Below are positions 17,383 to 25,004 of a DNA stretch of 34,059 nucleotides, one piece after another. The DNA lies in the IMG/VR virus record IMGVR_UViG_3300046167_000272, positions 1-34,059 of that record. One strand, written 5' to 3'. A model generated the notes under the pieces. The model did no database searches. It was not told the origin of the DNA and worked only from the letters and a program-made list of their open reading frames with translations. The position numbers and the translations under genes were made by a program. Position 1 is the stretch's first letter. Each line of letters opens with the position of its first letter. The stretch is from a virus.

Positions 17383-18133
17383 ACCGCCTCCGTAGGTACG
17401 TCATGCTGATAGGCATCTCGTCAAACGCACCGTTGTCTACTTCATTGAACATCCACAGCCCAGCCCAGCTACCGTTAGTTTGTGGGTTAAGGTACTCTTC
17501 ATCATGTTGGTAAAAGATACCGCCGAACAGGGCAGTCATACGTTTACCTGATGCGTCGCGATCAAAAGCGATGTCCCTGTCTTGAACGTGTCCCATCACA
17601 CAACTCATGTGCTTCTTCTGTAGCAGTAGCTTCGCTGACGAAACTGGTCTGCCCATCACACCACTGGTGAAGTAGTGACAGTATGCTACACCGTCAATGA
17701 CAACAGGCTTGAGGTATGGATGTACTTCCCAGCCCTTCAGCGCCAAGTCATCGTAGCTCATCAGCCCTTCAAGCTTGGCATCGTTCTCTACTGCACGTTC
17801 GATACGCTGCTCGTGGTTGCCCATCGTAAAGACTAGGCGTGGCTTCCATACTGTCTTCTTGTTACTGCGTAGGCGCTTCTGCTCTGCCTTGATAACGTCC
17901 ATGAACGCAGCCATAGCTGTGTTGCCAGCCTGTACATCCTCAGAGTAGCGCCGTCCCTCGAAGGACTTCTTACCTACGTCGTAACTGGAAAGGCTTGGCA
18001 TATCCCAATGATCACCAAGGTGGATAATAACATCAGGCTTAGTAGCAACAGCGTACCTAGCGGCCCATCGAAGATGTTCATAGTTCTCTCCCGGCTTTAC
18101 TTGTGTGTCAGGTATGATCAAGTGTCTAGTCAT
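17366..18133 (-). CDS. Calcineurin-like metallophosphoesterase
   Basis: 255 residues from the ATG at 18133, which overlaps the endonuclease stop (ATGA). Metal-binding motifs come in family order: D9 in IIPDTQVKPG, GDHWD near residue 40, GNHEQR near 105, then CHYFTSG and MGHVQDRDIAFD where the usual GHTH stands. The fold hydrolyses phosphomono- or diesters with two metal ions. In phages it sits with replication genes and may act on nucleic acid ends or nucleotides. The substrate is not known. Confidence 0.85.
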   Translation of the reverse strand: MTRHLIIPDTQVKPGENYEHLRWAARYAVATKPDVIIHLGDHWDMPSLSSYDVGKKSFEGRRYSEDVQAGNTAMAAFMDVIKAEQKRLRSNKKTVWKPRLVFTMGNHEQRIERAVENDAKLEGLMSYDDLALKGWEVHPYLKPVVIDGVAYCHYFTSGVMGRPVSSAKLLLQKKHMSCVMGHVQDRDIAFDRDASGKRMTALFGGIFYQHDEEYLNPQTNGSWAGLWMFNEVDNGAFDEMPISMTYLRRRYGTDV

Positions 18134-18531
18134 TGCGTCCACTCCTTTGGTAAAGTCTTTGGAGTGTACCAATCAAATCCGTTACGCTCTGCCCAGTCTG
18201 ACATGCAGTAGTAGCTTCCGTCCTTGCGCTTGGTTGCTGCTGGCATTCTGTTGTTGGGGTTTTGGAACACGAATACCAACTCCTCCTCTGGCTTGAGAGC
18301 CTTCTTGACATCGACATATTTACGAGCCTCTGGTTTCTCACGGAATCTCCCTTTAGCTTCGATATAATATGTTATACCGTTAGCCTTGTAAGTAAAGTCA
18401 GGATGGTAATGTTTGTGTTGTACGTATGCAACGGCACAAGGGTGGTACTCACATCCCTTAAGCTGCTGCGCTAAGTCCCATTCAAGCCACGAGTCGTAGC
18501 CTTTCGGAACGTTATCCCTCGTTCGGCGCAT
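18130..18531 (-). CDS. Holliday-junction resolvase, T7 endonuclease I family
   Basis: 133 residues (T7: 149). The start at 18531 is chosen because AAGGAG lies nine bases upstream; longer forms would run far into the exonuclease gene. The catalytic set of T7 gp3 is present: Glu17 in SWLEWDLAQ, Asp45 in HYHPDFTYK, and Glu58/Lys60 in YYIEAKGRF, matching T7 E20, D55, E65 and K67. The end (WAERNGFDW, LPKEW) also matches T7. It cuts branched DNA during replication and packaging and can degrade host DNA. It overlaps the exonuclease by 20 bases and the phosphoesterase by four. Confidence 0.88.
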   Translation of the reverse strand: MRRTRDNVPKGYDSWLEWDLAQQLKGCEYHPCAVAYVQHKHYHPDFTYKANGITYYIEAKGRFREKPEARKYVDVKKALKPEEELVFVFQNPNNRMPAATKRKDGSYYCMSDWAERNGFDWYTPKTLPKEWTQ

Positions 18532-19198
18532 TCCAGATCTCTCCTTCTTGACGGCGTAGGTATAGTAACCTTGCGTTCTCAATGACACGCGCTTCGTCGT
18601 CATACATTTTGACACACACATCATACATCTCACGTTCAGTTGTGCAGTCAGCCAGTGCTTTCTTAGCCTTGACTGGGCCTACACCCTTGATACCGATGAT
18701 GTTATCTGCGCGGTCACCCGTTAGTATTTGTTCGTACAAGAAACGGCTAGCATCTTCAGGGCTAACGTCATAGAAACTCTGCTTGTTAGGATTGAAGTGC
18801 TTGCCCGGAACCTGATCGAAGTCCTTATCGATACTGACAATCAGTGAGTCGTCATCAGCAGTAGCGGCGATGGCAATCAAGTCGTCTGCCTCTTCCCCGT
18901 CACTGACAACAGCGGCCCACTCGTCTATCAGGTACTGCCTAATAGCAGCAAGGTGCTCAGGTTTCTCTTTGTCTTTCCTGTTTGCTTTGTAGCCAGCAGT
19001 GACTGCGTACTCGTTGCGGAAGTTGCCCTTTCCCGTGAGGTATACACGGTACTCAGGCTCGTCCTCGATGAGGATGTACAAGTCGCTGATCAAGTCAGAC
19101 AGATAAGCACCAGCACTATACGCCGCGTACTCCTCTCTGTCCTCCTGTGACTTGTACGCGCAGCGGTAGGCTACGATGTCCCCATCAATGTGAATCAC
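18512..19198 (-). CDS. 5'-3' exonuclease / flap endonuclease (T7 gp6-like)
   Basis: 228 residues from a GTG start that overlaps the SSB stop (GTGA). The acidic metal-binding clusters come in FEN order: IHIDGDIVAYR, DGEEADDLIAIAA, LIVSIDKDFDQVPG, and LTGDRADNIIGIKGVGP, whose end is the helix-three-turn-helix that grips DNA. The enzyme removes RNA primers and resects host DNA for recycling into phage nucleotides. Its neighbours (SSB, endonuclease I, polymerase) fit a T7-like replisome. Confidence 0.88.
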   Translation of the reverse strand: MIHIDGDIVAYRCAYKSQEDREEYAAYSAGAYLSDLISDLYILIEDEPEYRVYLTGKGNFRNEYAVTAGYKANRKDKEKPEHLAAIRQYLIDEWAAVVSDGEEADDLIAIAATADDDSLIVSIDKDFDQVPGKHFNPNKQSFYDVSPEDASRFLYEQILTGDRADNIIGIKGVGPVKAKKALADCTTEREMYDVCVKMYDDEARVIENARLLYLRRQEGEIWNAPNEG

Positions 19199-19593
19199 AG
19201 TGCGTCAGCCTCGTCGATAGTATCATCAACGTACTCGATCATCTTCGTGACCTTGCACTTGATCATGCTTGGGCTGCGTCCTGTACCTACTGACCAGTCG
19301 TAGTAGCCTACAACACAGACTGCTTCGCTACCGTTAGCAATCATAACATCAGCGTCGTACTCGACACCCTGCTCATCTGTAACGCGCATCGGATTCTTAC
19401 TCTTCATCGTAATGAAGTAATCCTTTTCGTCACCCTTGTTAGCAGCGGCGATACCCATGTCGTCGAGCGCAGCTACAGCCTTCTCGCTCAGGTTACCAAG
19501 AACTATCTGGTACTTGTCACTGAACTTATTGAGCTTGTTACGCTCAACCCAGTAGAGTGTACCTTTGATTGTAAGTGGTTGTGGCTTATCCAT
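19195..19593 (-). CDS. Single-stranded DNA-binding protein, T7 gp2.5-like
   Basis: 132 residues. The core looks like an OB-fold with strands around LTIKGTLYWVERN, DKYQIVLGNLS and DYFITMKSKNP. It ends in a flexible acidic tail (YVDDTIDEADAL) with a hydrophobic last residue, the hallmark of SSBs that dock on polymerase and helicase. No close sequence motif proves it, but size, tail and position between polymerase and exonuclease agree. An AAGGAA site precedes the ATG and a consensus sigma70 promoter lies 32-60 bases upstream. Confidence 0.78.
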   Translation of the reverse strand: MDKPQPLTIKGTLYWVERNKLNKFSDKYQIVLGNLSEKAVAALDDMGIAAANKGDEKDYFITMKSKNPMRVTDEQGVEYDADVMIANGSEAVCVVGYYDWSVGTGRSPSMIKCKVTKMIEYVDDTIDEADAL

Positions 19594-19624
19594 AATGCTT
19601 TCCTTTTTAGTTAACTACCGTAAT

Positions 19625-19653
19625 ATTATACCATGTATTTTAATAGGTGTCAA
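19625..19653 (-). promoter_or_regulatory. Consensus sigma70 promoter for the SSB-RNR operon
   Basis: On the - strand: TTGACA (19653-19648), a 17-base spacer, TATAAT (19630-19625), both perfect. The spacer ends AAAATACATGG, giving an extended -10. The -35 box overlaps the TGA stop of the DNA polymerase. It should drive SSB and the genes down to RNR at high level by host RNA polymerase. Confidence 0.88.
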
Positions 19654-21285
19654 TGAGTTTCTGCCCATGTCTTACCTATTTTGTATTCACCGTCCATTGG
19701 ACAGCGTAGTTCTAGTACCTCTCCTGCTTTTATGATTGATTCAACCAGTATCCTCCCTACTTCTTCAGCGTGTTCTGGCTTAGTCTCTACCTGAAACTCG
19801 TCGTGTACGTTCGCAACAAATCTGTGCGGCACGTTACAGAGCTTGTCTCCTGCAATGACTAACGCCTGTTTCATGATGACTGCGCCACACGATTGTAGCA
19901 GTGTGTTCAGTGCAGCATGTTGGTGTCGTATCCATACTCTTCGTCCATCAATTCCGGGTAGGCTTCCTTCTGAAGCAAGTGACTCAACCTTTCTGACCAG
20001 CCTCCCAAAAGCTGGCATGTTTCGTAGGTAAGAATCTCTAGCTCGCTTGCCAACCTTAGCATTTCCTCCGAGGATAGATCCAAGCTTTGAGTCTCCTGCT
20101 CCATACAAGAGAGCATAGGTAAAACGCTTTGCATCAGCTCTTGTTGCAAGTCCCGCAGCCTGTTGAGTTGCTGAGTGTACATCTCCGTCAAGTAATTCTC
20201 TGATGTATTCTTCATCTTTCATGTAGTGTGCTAGGCAGCGTAGCTCCAGACTAGAAGCGTCAGCACCTACCAACACGTTACCCTCCTCAACTGTGAAGCA
20301 TTCCCTGTACGTAGACTCAGACGGTATCTGTGCCATGTTGGGTTTGCTGTGTGTCATGCGCCCAGTAACAGCACCGCATGTGTTAACGTAACCGTGTATG
20401 CGCGATCCAGAAACTGAGTCGAGCCACGACTTAACCATTCCGATCCTCTTGGATAGTGTCAGGTACTCTAAGACCAGACCAGCCTCAGGGATGTGGCTGA
20501 GTTCCGCAAGGGTTGTCTCGTCCACCTTCGGCTTACCTGTCTCTGTGAGTGTCCTTCCATACTGCACCTTTGCTTTCAAGACGGCTTGCGACTTGTTGTC
20601 TACTGCCGGGATTGAATACCGTAACCTTATCCTTAAGCGGCTTGCCAGTCTTCTCACTCCACCGCAGCTCCACAATGGGCGGAAATACCTCTTGTAGTTC
20701 ATGCTCAATCTCCTTCATGCGTTGTTCATGTTGTGTGTGTATGTCACAGCCTAGATTGAAATCAAACGCGAAGCCGTTAGCGATCTGATCACTGACCATG
20801 AAGGCCACTGAATGTTCCAAGTCCTGACAGGCATAGCTGAACTCCTTCTTCTTTAGCTGCTTGGTCAGGTGCTGGTGTACATGCCACGTTGCACGACAGT
20901 CCTTCAGACAATACTCAACCATCTCTGGTGTTATGTCCCTGTCGAAGTCCTCAACGTTGAAGTCACCCTTGAGTTCTTCGCCTGCACGTATAGCCCACTG
21001 CTTGAGTGAGTGTCCACCTTCAATGGCTGGGTCAAGTAGTCTACCCATGATCATGGTATCTTCAACGTCACCCTGCCACACGAAGTCCCAAACTTCTTCG
21101 AGCCTACGCAGATCGAAGCCGATCAGGTTGTGTCCAATCATTGTAGAGATACCTGTCAAGGCTTCCTTTAGTTGCGTAGCGTTGTAACACGCAATACTCT
21201 TCCCAGAGTTCGGGAGATACACACCCGCTAGATGTATCTTCGTCCAGTCCAGTGTCGTTTCTAAGTCTACAACTGCGTATGTCAT
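19650..21285 (-). CDS. DNA polymerase I family (T7 gp5-like), interrupted by a +1 frameshift
   Basis: Start ATG at 21285, with AGGAG seven bases ahead. The first frame encodes the 3'-5' proofreading domain: VVDLETT (Asp7, Glu9), GHNLIGFD, YCLKDCRAT (Asp129), then FNPGSRQQVASRLESKGAVW, after which it stops at 20533. The polymerase continues in the +1 frame: motif A DASSLELR (about 342), motif B RADAKRFTYALLYGAG, motif C VHDEF (Asp495). Dropping one G from AAGG (CCTT at 20553-20556, + strand) gives one 544-residue protein with a family-like junction, so this is one gene. It is shorter than T7 Pol (704). Tyr390 sits at the position of E. coli Phe762, a form usual in virulent phages. Confidence 0.87.
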
Positions 21286-21320
21286 TGTCTTGCTCCTGTT
21301 GTACAATCCATCGTCCCATC

Positions 21321-21530
21321 TTACTCATTGTAATATTCATCCAGTTCGTCAAACAAGCTGCTGAACTCTGGTATGTCAGCCAGTGTCCTTAGATCAGCGC
21401 GATCAGAAAAGTTTACATCACCGCCAGCGGATAAGCAACTGCTGCATACGTCGATGAACTCGTCTGTGTTAGAGCAGCGAAGCGTGGCTTCGTAGTCTGT
21501 TAGTTCTATGTCGCAGGCTTTGCATCTCAT
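21321..21530 (-). CDS. Small zinc-ribbon-like protein
   Basis: 69 residues. The paired cysteines CKAC near the N-terminus and CSSC at about residues 29-32 could bind one zinc ion; the tail is acidic (LFDELDEYYNE). Short proteins of this form next to the polymerase or helicase are common in T7-like marine phages, with no assigned role. The ATG overlaps the helicase stop (ATGA) and the gene ends 35 bases before the polymerase start. Confidence 0.68.
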   Translation of the reverse strand: MRCKACDIELTDYEATLRCSNTDEFIDVCSSCLSAGGDVNFSDRADLRTLADIPEFSSLFDELDEYYNE

Positions 21531-23116
21531 AGTGCATTCTCCTCTTCTGTTAATCGTCCGGTGTCCTCGTTGTAGACTAGCCTACCTGCTGGCCCTGTCT
21601 TCCCGCTGAACCTGTTCTTCAGTACACGTAGCTTGGTAGTGTTCCGTTCTTCTTCGTCCTCTGCCTGACTGTTTCGCTCTGCTCCTATCACTGCATCGGA
21701 TAGCTGTGCGATAGCGGCGCTGCCCCGTAACATGCCGAGACTTGTAGCCGCACCATCCTCCAAAGACTTACCATCTGGACGCTTCAAGTGCGACACTAAA
21801 AGCAGGGTGATCCGCATCTCCTGAACAAACATACGTAGCTTGGTCATGATCATGTCGATTGCTTTGCGTTCATCCCCGTTCTGCTGGTCGGAAACCAGTA
21901 TAGATAGGTGGTCAAGTACAATGAACTGACAACCTAAACCCTTGACCATGTACCGCATACGTCCCAGCACACGTTCGATCTCGTTACTACCGAAGGCGTC
22001 CCAGAAGAACACTCTGTTCTCGTAGTTGGTGGCGTGGTACACCCTGTCAACCTCCTCCGGTGAGTAGTCACAGTCGGGTAAGTGTATAGGCTTGTTCATC
22101 TCTAGCCCTACAAGGCCACGTAGTGTCCTCTCAGGCGTTTCTTCTAGGAACATAAGGCCCATGCACCCGTCCTTGTCTTGCTTCAGCATGGCTACTACAA
22201 GCTCTCTGAGGATGGTTGACTTGCCAAGACCACTGCCAGCACACAACGTAACCAATTCAGCAGGACGGATTCCGTATAACATGTTATCAAGTTGACGGAA
22301 TGGATAAGAGGTAAGCCCCCTGCGTAGTGGTACTTTGATAGCCGCAAGCAACTCACTGGGCCGCACGATACCGTCAGGCGTGAACACCTCTGACTCCCAC
22401 CACTGCTTGACGAACTCGCCCTGCTTGCCGTTAACAAGATACTCGTTAGCATCCTTGCCGTCGGGCATCTTCATTATCTTTGCCTTGTTACCGAACAGTT
22501 CTGCAACATCGTTCGCTGCGTTCTGTCCCGGATCGTCACTGTCAAAGCAGATGATAACATTCTCAAAGCTGTTGAGGTATTCAAACTGATTGCGGCAATC
22601 TTTAATGGCAGCTTGCGCTCCGTTGCGTACACTAACAACAGGGTACTTGCTACCGAACATCTGGTATGCCGCCATGCAATCGTACTCGCCCTCGGTTATG
22701 GTGATGTAACGTCCGCCTGAACTGAACAGTTGTTGTCCGAACAGTCTCCCCTTTGTCCAGTCACCCTCCGTGACGAAGCGTTTATCAGGGTAGCGAACCT
22801 TTGCTGCCACGGGTTCGTTGCCTTCATCGTAATAACCAAACAACACACGATCACCATCGACAATAGCACTGTACTTCTCTGCTGTTTCTTTTTGTATACG
22901 TCTGTCAATGATGGCACTGTACTTTCCTGTCAGTAGCTTGGCGTTGAATTGCTTTTTGGTTTCGGGTCGGTGCTCGTATGATACACCCTGCCAGCCAGCG
23001 TCAGACTTGCTACGCTTACCGCATGAGAAACAATACGATGATCCGTCCTCGTTAACAGTCAAACATTTGTGATGCCCACAGTCGTGGCAACTTTGATGTG
23101 TCTTTGCAGTTGTCAT
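21527..23116 (-). CDS. Bifunctional DNA primase-helicase (T7 gp4-like)
   Basis: 529 residues (T7: 566). Order seen: zinc-binding domain with Cys10, Cys13, Cys29 and Cys32 (CHDCGHH, CFSCGK); TOPRIM primase core with TEGEYDCMAA (141-150) and FDSDDPGQNAA (191-201); then the hexameric RecA-type helicase with Walker A GSGLGKST (294-301), LMFLEETPERT, Walker B FIVLDHLSIL and LRGSAAIAQLSD near the end. It unwinds DNA and makes primers, working with the polymerase and SSB. AGGA precedes the ATG, and a sigma70 promoter lies 86-114 bases upstream. First large gene of the replication operon. Confidence 0.93.
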   Translation of the reverse strand: MTTAKTHQSCHDCGHHKCLTVNEDGSSYCFSCGKRSKSDAGWQGVSYEHRPETKKQFNAKLLTGKYSAIIDRRIQKETAEKYSAIVDGDRVLFGYYDEGNEPVAAKVRYPDKRFVTEGDWTKGRLFGQQLFSSGGRYITITEGEYDCMAAYQMFGSKYPVVSVRNGAQAAIKDCRNQFEYLNSFENVIICFDSDDPGQNAANDVAELFGNKAKIMKMPDGKDANEYLVNGKQGEFVKQWWESEVFTPDGIVRPSELLAAIKVPLRRGLTSYPFRQLDNMLYGIRPAELVTLCAGSGLGKSTILRELVVAMLKQDKDGCMGLMFLEETPERTLRGLVGLEMNKPIHLPDCDYSPEEVDRVYHATNYENRVFFWDAFGSNEIERVLGRMRYMVKGLGCQFIVLDHLSILVSDQQNGDERKAIDMIMTKLRMFVQEMRITLLLVSHLKRPDGKSLEDGAATSLGMLRGSAAIAQLSDAVIGAERNSQAEDEEERNTTKLRVLKNRFSGKTGPAGRLVYNEDTGRLTEEENAL

Positions 23117-23201
23117 AAGATCCTCTTTAAAGAGACTTAAAAGTTAAAACTATAATAAGTTATATGATTATGTTTATCTTTTAAGTTAACTCTATAGTAA
23201 T

Positions 23202-23230
23202 ATTGTAGCATGTATTTTACTGGGTGTCAA
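23202..23230 (-). promoter_or_regulatory. Sigma70 promoter for the primase-helicase operon
   Basis: On the - strand: TTGACA (23230-23225), 17-base spacer, TACAAT (23207-23202). The spacer contains AAAATACATG, the same string as the SSB promoter, and again the -35 box overlaps the stop codon of the gene upstream. An AT-rich leader of about 80 bases follows before the primase-helicase ATG. Confidence 0.83.
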
Positions 23231-23319
23231 GCCCTGTCGCTCCACACTGCGACTAACAGCCCAATGATGTAGCCAATACCGCAGCCTAGCAGTAGGTTAA
23301 ACAGTTCTGGATCAGTCAT
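23227..23319 (-). CDS. 30-residue membrane peptide
   Basis: ATG at 23319 overlaps the end of the previous gene; TGA at 23229-23227. One hydrophobic span (LFNLLLGCGIGYIIGLLVAV) with a short tail (WSDRA). The stop codon lies inside the -35 box of the primase-helicase promoter. The coupled start supports a real gene. Function unknown. Confidence 0.5.
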   Translation of the reverse strand: MTDPELFNLLLGCGIGYIIGLLVAVWSDRA

Positions 23320-23515
23320 TCTCTGGCTCCCCCTGTGCTATGCCTTCGCGGTACAGTTGGTTAGCTATCTTATCCACCATGCCGTACGCGTTATCGTATG
23401 CCAGCCCTACTGCGCGTGACACTGGGTCATCTGTTCCCATTGTGTTGAGTTCTCTTAGGTGATACAGCTTGCGCTGAACATCTCTCAGTTTGTGATACGT
23501 TTCTAGCTGGTTCAT
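23312..23515 (-). CDS. Small hypothetical protein
   Basis: 67 residues, helical and charged (MNQLETYHKLRDVQRKLYHL at the start, ending GEPEND). The ATG overlaps the upstream stop (ATGA). No motif identifies a function. It belongs to the short accessory genes upstream of the replication operon. Confidence 0.55.
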   Translation of the reverse strand: MNQLETYHKLRDVQRKLYHLRELNTMGTDDPVSRAVGLAYDNAYGMVDKIANQLYREGIAQGEPEND

Positions 23516-23661
23516 TTCGTTTGCTCCTGTAGTCGTCGGTACTGGTTACGTGCAATTGATTCTAAGTCCTCGGCTTGGAACTCGTCAAGGTTGTGTTGTA
23601 TAGCAGCGTACTGGTTGCTTGAGTCTTCATAATATGTCTTATATATTGATCTATAAGATAG
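23512..23661 (-). pseudogene. Reading frame without a start codon (downstream half of a broken gene?)
   Basis: The frame is open from 23661 to the TGA at 23512, which overlaps the next ATG as in genuine genes here. Its product part TYYEDSSNQYAAIQHNLDEF and IARNQYRRLQEQTK looks like real protein, but no ATG, GTG or TTG opens it. It is +1 relative to the short gene at 23651-23788, and the two frames overlap in an AT-rich inverted repeat. It may be the second half of one 91-residue gene, or a remnant of a rearrangement. Confidence 0.45.
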
Positions 23662-23689
23662 TTATTTGTTCATAATATAAGACATTATG
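23628..23689. repeat. Imperfect inverted repeat with AT-rich loop
   Basis: The left arm CATAATATGTCTTATAT (23628-23644) pairs with the right arm ATATAAGACATTATG (23675-23689), apart from a two-base bulge, around a 30-base loop. It lies exactly where the gene at 23651-23788 ends and the startless frame begins. Confidence 0.65.
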
Positions 23690-23788
23690 GTCTAAAAGCA
23701 CTATAACGTCCAGAGCCTCAGCCCATGTGTACGCGCCACGTTTAAGACTTACGGCTGTAGTAACAGCGGCTAACATATCATCTGTCAT
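23651..23788 (-). CDS. 45-residue hypothetical protein, possibly truncated
   Basis: ATG at 23788 overlaps the previous stop (ATGA); TAG ends at 23651. The protein reads MTDDMLAAVTTAVSLKRGAY then TWAEALDVIVLLDHN, a plausible helical domain. It turns abnormal (LYYEQITIL) where it enters the inverted repeat. It could be the N-terminal half of a gene continued in the +1 frame at 23512-23661. Confidence 0.45.
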   Translation of the reverse strand: MTDDMLAAVTTAVSLKRGAYTWAEALDVIVLLDHNVLYYEQITIL

Positions 23789-24018
23789 ACCTTCACCCCG
23801 TCTACGTCTACCACGCACCAAGTCTCAATCCACACCTTAGCGCCACACGATAGCGGCTTGTCAGGACTATAGACCAACGTAGAAGGGCCAGCTATCTCTG
23901 CCTTAAACCCTTTGGTGTTTGCGTTGTACGTCTTAACCGTAATGGGTGGACGTAGATCGTCTGGGTTCTTAGCGTTGTGTTTGATGTTATGTTGGTTGAT
24001 ATGTATTCGCTTAATCAT
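23785..24018 (-). CDS. Conserved small phage protein, unknown function
   Basis: 77 residues from the ATG at 24018, which has GAGGAG seven bases upstream and overlaps the preceding reading frame. It begins MIKRIHINQHNIKHNAK and contains ITVKTYNANTKGFKAEIAGP and LSCGAKVWIETWCVVDVDG. Proteins with the N(Q)HNI and GPSTLVYSPDKPLSCGA motifs are widespread in marine and other phages, without known function. The longer upstream extension in the same frame belongs to another gene and is not used. Confidence 0.65.
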   Translation of the reverse strand: MIKRIHINQHNIKHNAKNPDDLRPPITVKTYNANTKGFKAEIAGPSTLVYSPDKPLSCGAKVWIETWCVVDVDGVKV

Positions 24019-24167
24019 TGTCCTGCTCCTCTTGTATTTCATAAGACACCCAGCGCCAGTCAAGAGCAAACTCTGCATGGCTCTGCGCGTCACGCTGGCA
24101 GTCGAACGGCCCTTCCGGGATCTAGCTCGCCACCGTCTCTGTCAAACATCACGACCCAGTACATCAT
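24011..24167 (-). CDS. Small protein with an internal +1 frameshift
   Basis: Opens with ATG at 24167, overlapping the previous stop. The 0 frame reads MMYWVVMFDRDGGELDP and then stops early. The +1 frame carries on as GPFDCQRDAQSHAEFALDWR and WVSYEIQEEQDND, ending in TAA at 24011 just inside the next gene. Removing one G from the CCCTTCCGGG stretch near 24109-24119 (+ strand) gives a continuous 51-residue protein. It is one of nine +1 breaks in this window. The MMYWVV start resembles the MMYYVQ and MYYVQ starts of the two upstream genes. Function unknown. Confidence 0.6.
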
Positions 24168-24406
24168 GCATCCCTCAGTGGCTTAAACTTAGCAAGTACT
24201 TTCACCTTGCCATTCTTCTTAATCCAAACGATACGATGGTATAGCTTGACGCTATTACGCGCCTCTGGGAAAGCGTAGATCAAAGCCTCGTCTAGGCTGC
24301 CGCACTTAAGATCGTTGATCCACAGCTTACCATCGTCCTTCAGTTTATATTGTACATAGTACATCATGCATCCCTCAGTGGCTTAAACTTAGCAAGTACT
24401 TTCACC
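24158..24406. repeat. 49-bp direct repeat, copies exactly 200 bp apart
   Basis: Bases 24158-24206 and 24358-24406 are identical. They cover the shared C-terminal codons of the two paralogues (VKVLAKFKPLRDA) and the start of the following gene. This is a sign of recent tandem duplication or conversion. Confidence 0.85.
24164..24367 (-). CDS. Small protein, member 1 of a tandem paralogue pair
   Basis: 67 residues, intact. It reads MMYYVQYKLKDDGKLWINDL, then SLDEALIYAFPEARN, HRIVWIKKNGK and VKVLAKFKPLRDA. The C-terminal 13 residues are identical to those of the neighbour at 24364-24571, and the DNA is identical over 49 bases. Both look like small alpha/beta domains: two strands, an amphipathic helix (DEALIYAF), two strands. 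The start overlaps the paralogue's stop. Function unknown. Confidence 0.6.
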   Translation of the reverse strand: MMYYVQYKLKDDGKLWINDLKCGSLDEALIYAFPEARNSVKLYHRIVWIKKNGKVKVLAKFKPLRDA

Positions 24407-24571
24407 CCGCCACTCTTTTTTGTCGTCAGAACCCTATGTGGGACAATGTGAGTGTTCCGCGCCTTCCGCTATGGCATACGCTAGCGCCGCTTCTAGGCTA
24501 TCGAGCTCCTTATCAATAACCCACTGGCCATTTCCGCCCACTCCCACCGCCTTATATTGTACGTAATACAT
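24364..24571 (-). CDS. Small protein, member 2 of the tandem pair, with a +1 frameshift
   Basis: ATG at 24571 overlaps the upstream stop (TAATG). The 0 frame gives MYYVQYKAVGVGGNGQWVID then SLEAALAYAIAEG and soon stops. The +1 frame gives ARNTHIVPHRVLTTKKSGG and VKVLAKFKPLRDA. Dropping one G at AAGG (CCTT at 24462-24465, + strand) restores AYAIAEARNTHIVPHRVL, which lines up with AFPEARNSVKLYHRIV in the intact paralogue. The corrected protein has 68 residues. The paralogue gives independent support that the shift is one extra base. Confidence 0.65.
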
Positions 24572-24804
24572 TATGCATCCCTCCATGCTTCGTACGCTGC
24601 GTCTGCTCCGTCATCGGCGCGGTACTGGTCAATGGCTAAGTCTAGTAGCGTGTCCTGCACTAAAGCGGGTATCTCAGACAGAGGGTATGCTCTGTAGTCA
24701 ACAAACCCTATGTGGGTAGAAAAGTCTGCATCCCCGTCGTCATGTACAGTGACCCATGCTTCATAGATCACCCCGTCGATCGTCACTTCGGATAAGTATT
24801 TCAT
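24571..24804 (-). CDS. Small acidic hypothetical protein
   Basis: 77 residues. The N-terminal strands (MKYLSEVTIDGVIYEAWVTV, HDDGDADFS) resemble a small beta domain; an acidic helix ends in YEAWRDA. The closing RDA is followed by TAATG into the next gene, as at the ends of both neighbouring paralogues, so this may be a distant third member of the cluster. Function unknown. Confidence 0.55.
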   Translation of the reverse strand: MKYLSEVTIDGVIYEAWVTVHDDGDADFSTHIGFVDYRAYPLSEIPALVQDTLLDLAIDQYRADDGADAAYEAWRDA

Positions 24805-25004
24805 TATGCAATCTCCTCACGTTCTGCTACTCCAAGTGTTATAGCTATGTACTCGGACGCATGCTTCAACGATTGGTAGCGTCCGCTATAATAGTTCTTC
24901 AGCGACTCGTGAGAGCGCCAGCTTCTTGATTGTCTCAGGTTGTACGCTGCCTCCTTTCTGAAATAGGCTATGTCTTTTTTGATTCTCTCTACAGTGATAG
25001 TCAT
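24804..25004 (-). CDS. Small basic helical protein
   Basis: 66 residues from the ATG at 25004, which overlaps the stop of the gene upstream (ATGA) and has GGAG at good distance; a longer form starting at 25037 would sit inside that gene. It has a basic, helical character (ERIKKDIAYFRKEAAYNLRQ, SWRSHESLKNYYSGRYQSLK), so DNA or RNA binding is possible but not shown. Confidence 0.55.
   Translation of the reverse strand: MTITVERIKKDIAYFRKEAAYNLRQSRSWRSHESLKNYYSGRYQSLKHASEYIAITLGVAEREEIA

Noticed and set aside
21104-21352. An 82-residue - strand frame overlapping the start of the polymerase
   Set aside because: It runs 182 bases inside the exonuclease domain in another frame, has no ribosome site of its own at a good distance, and the in-frame product is unlike known proteins.
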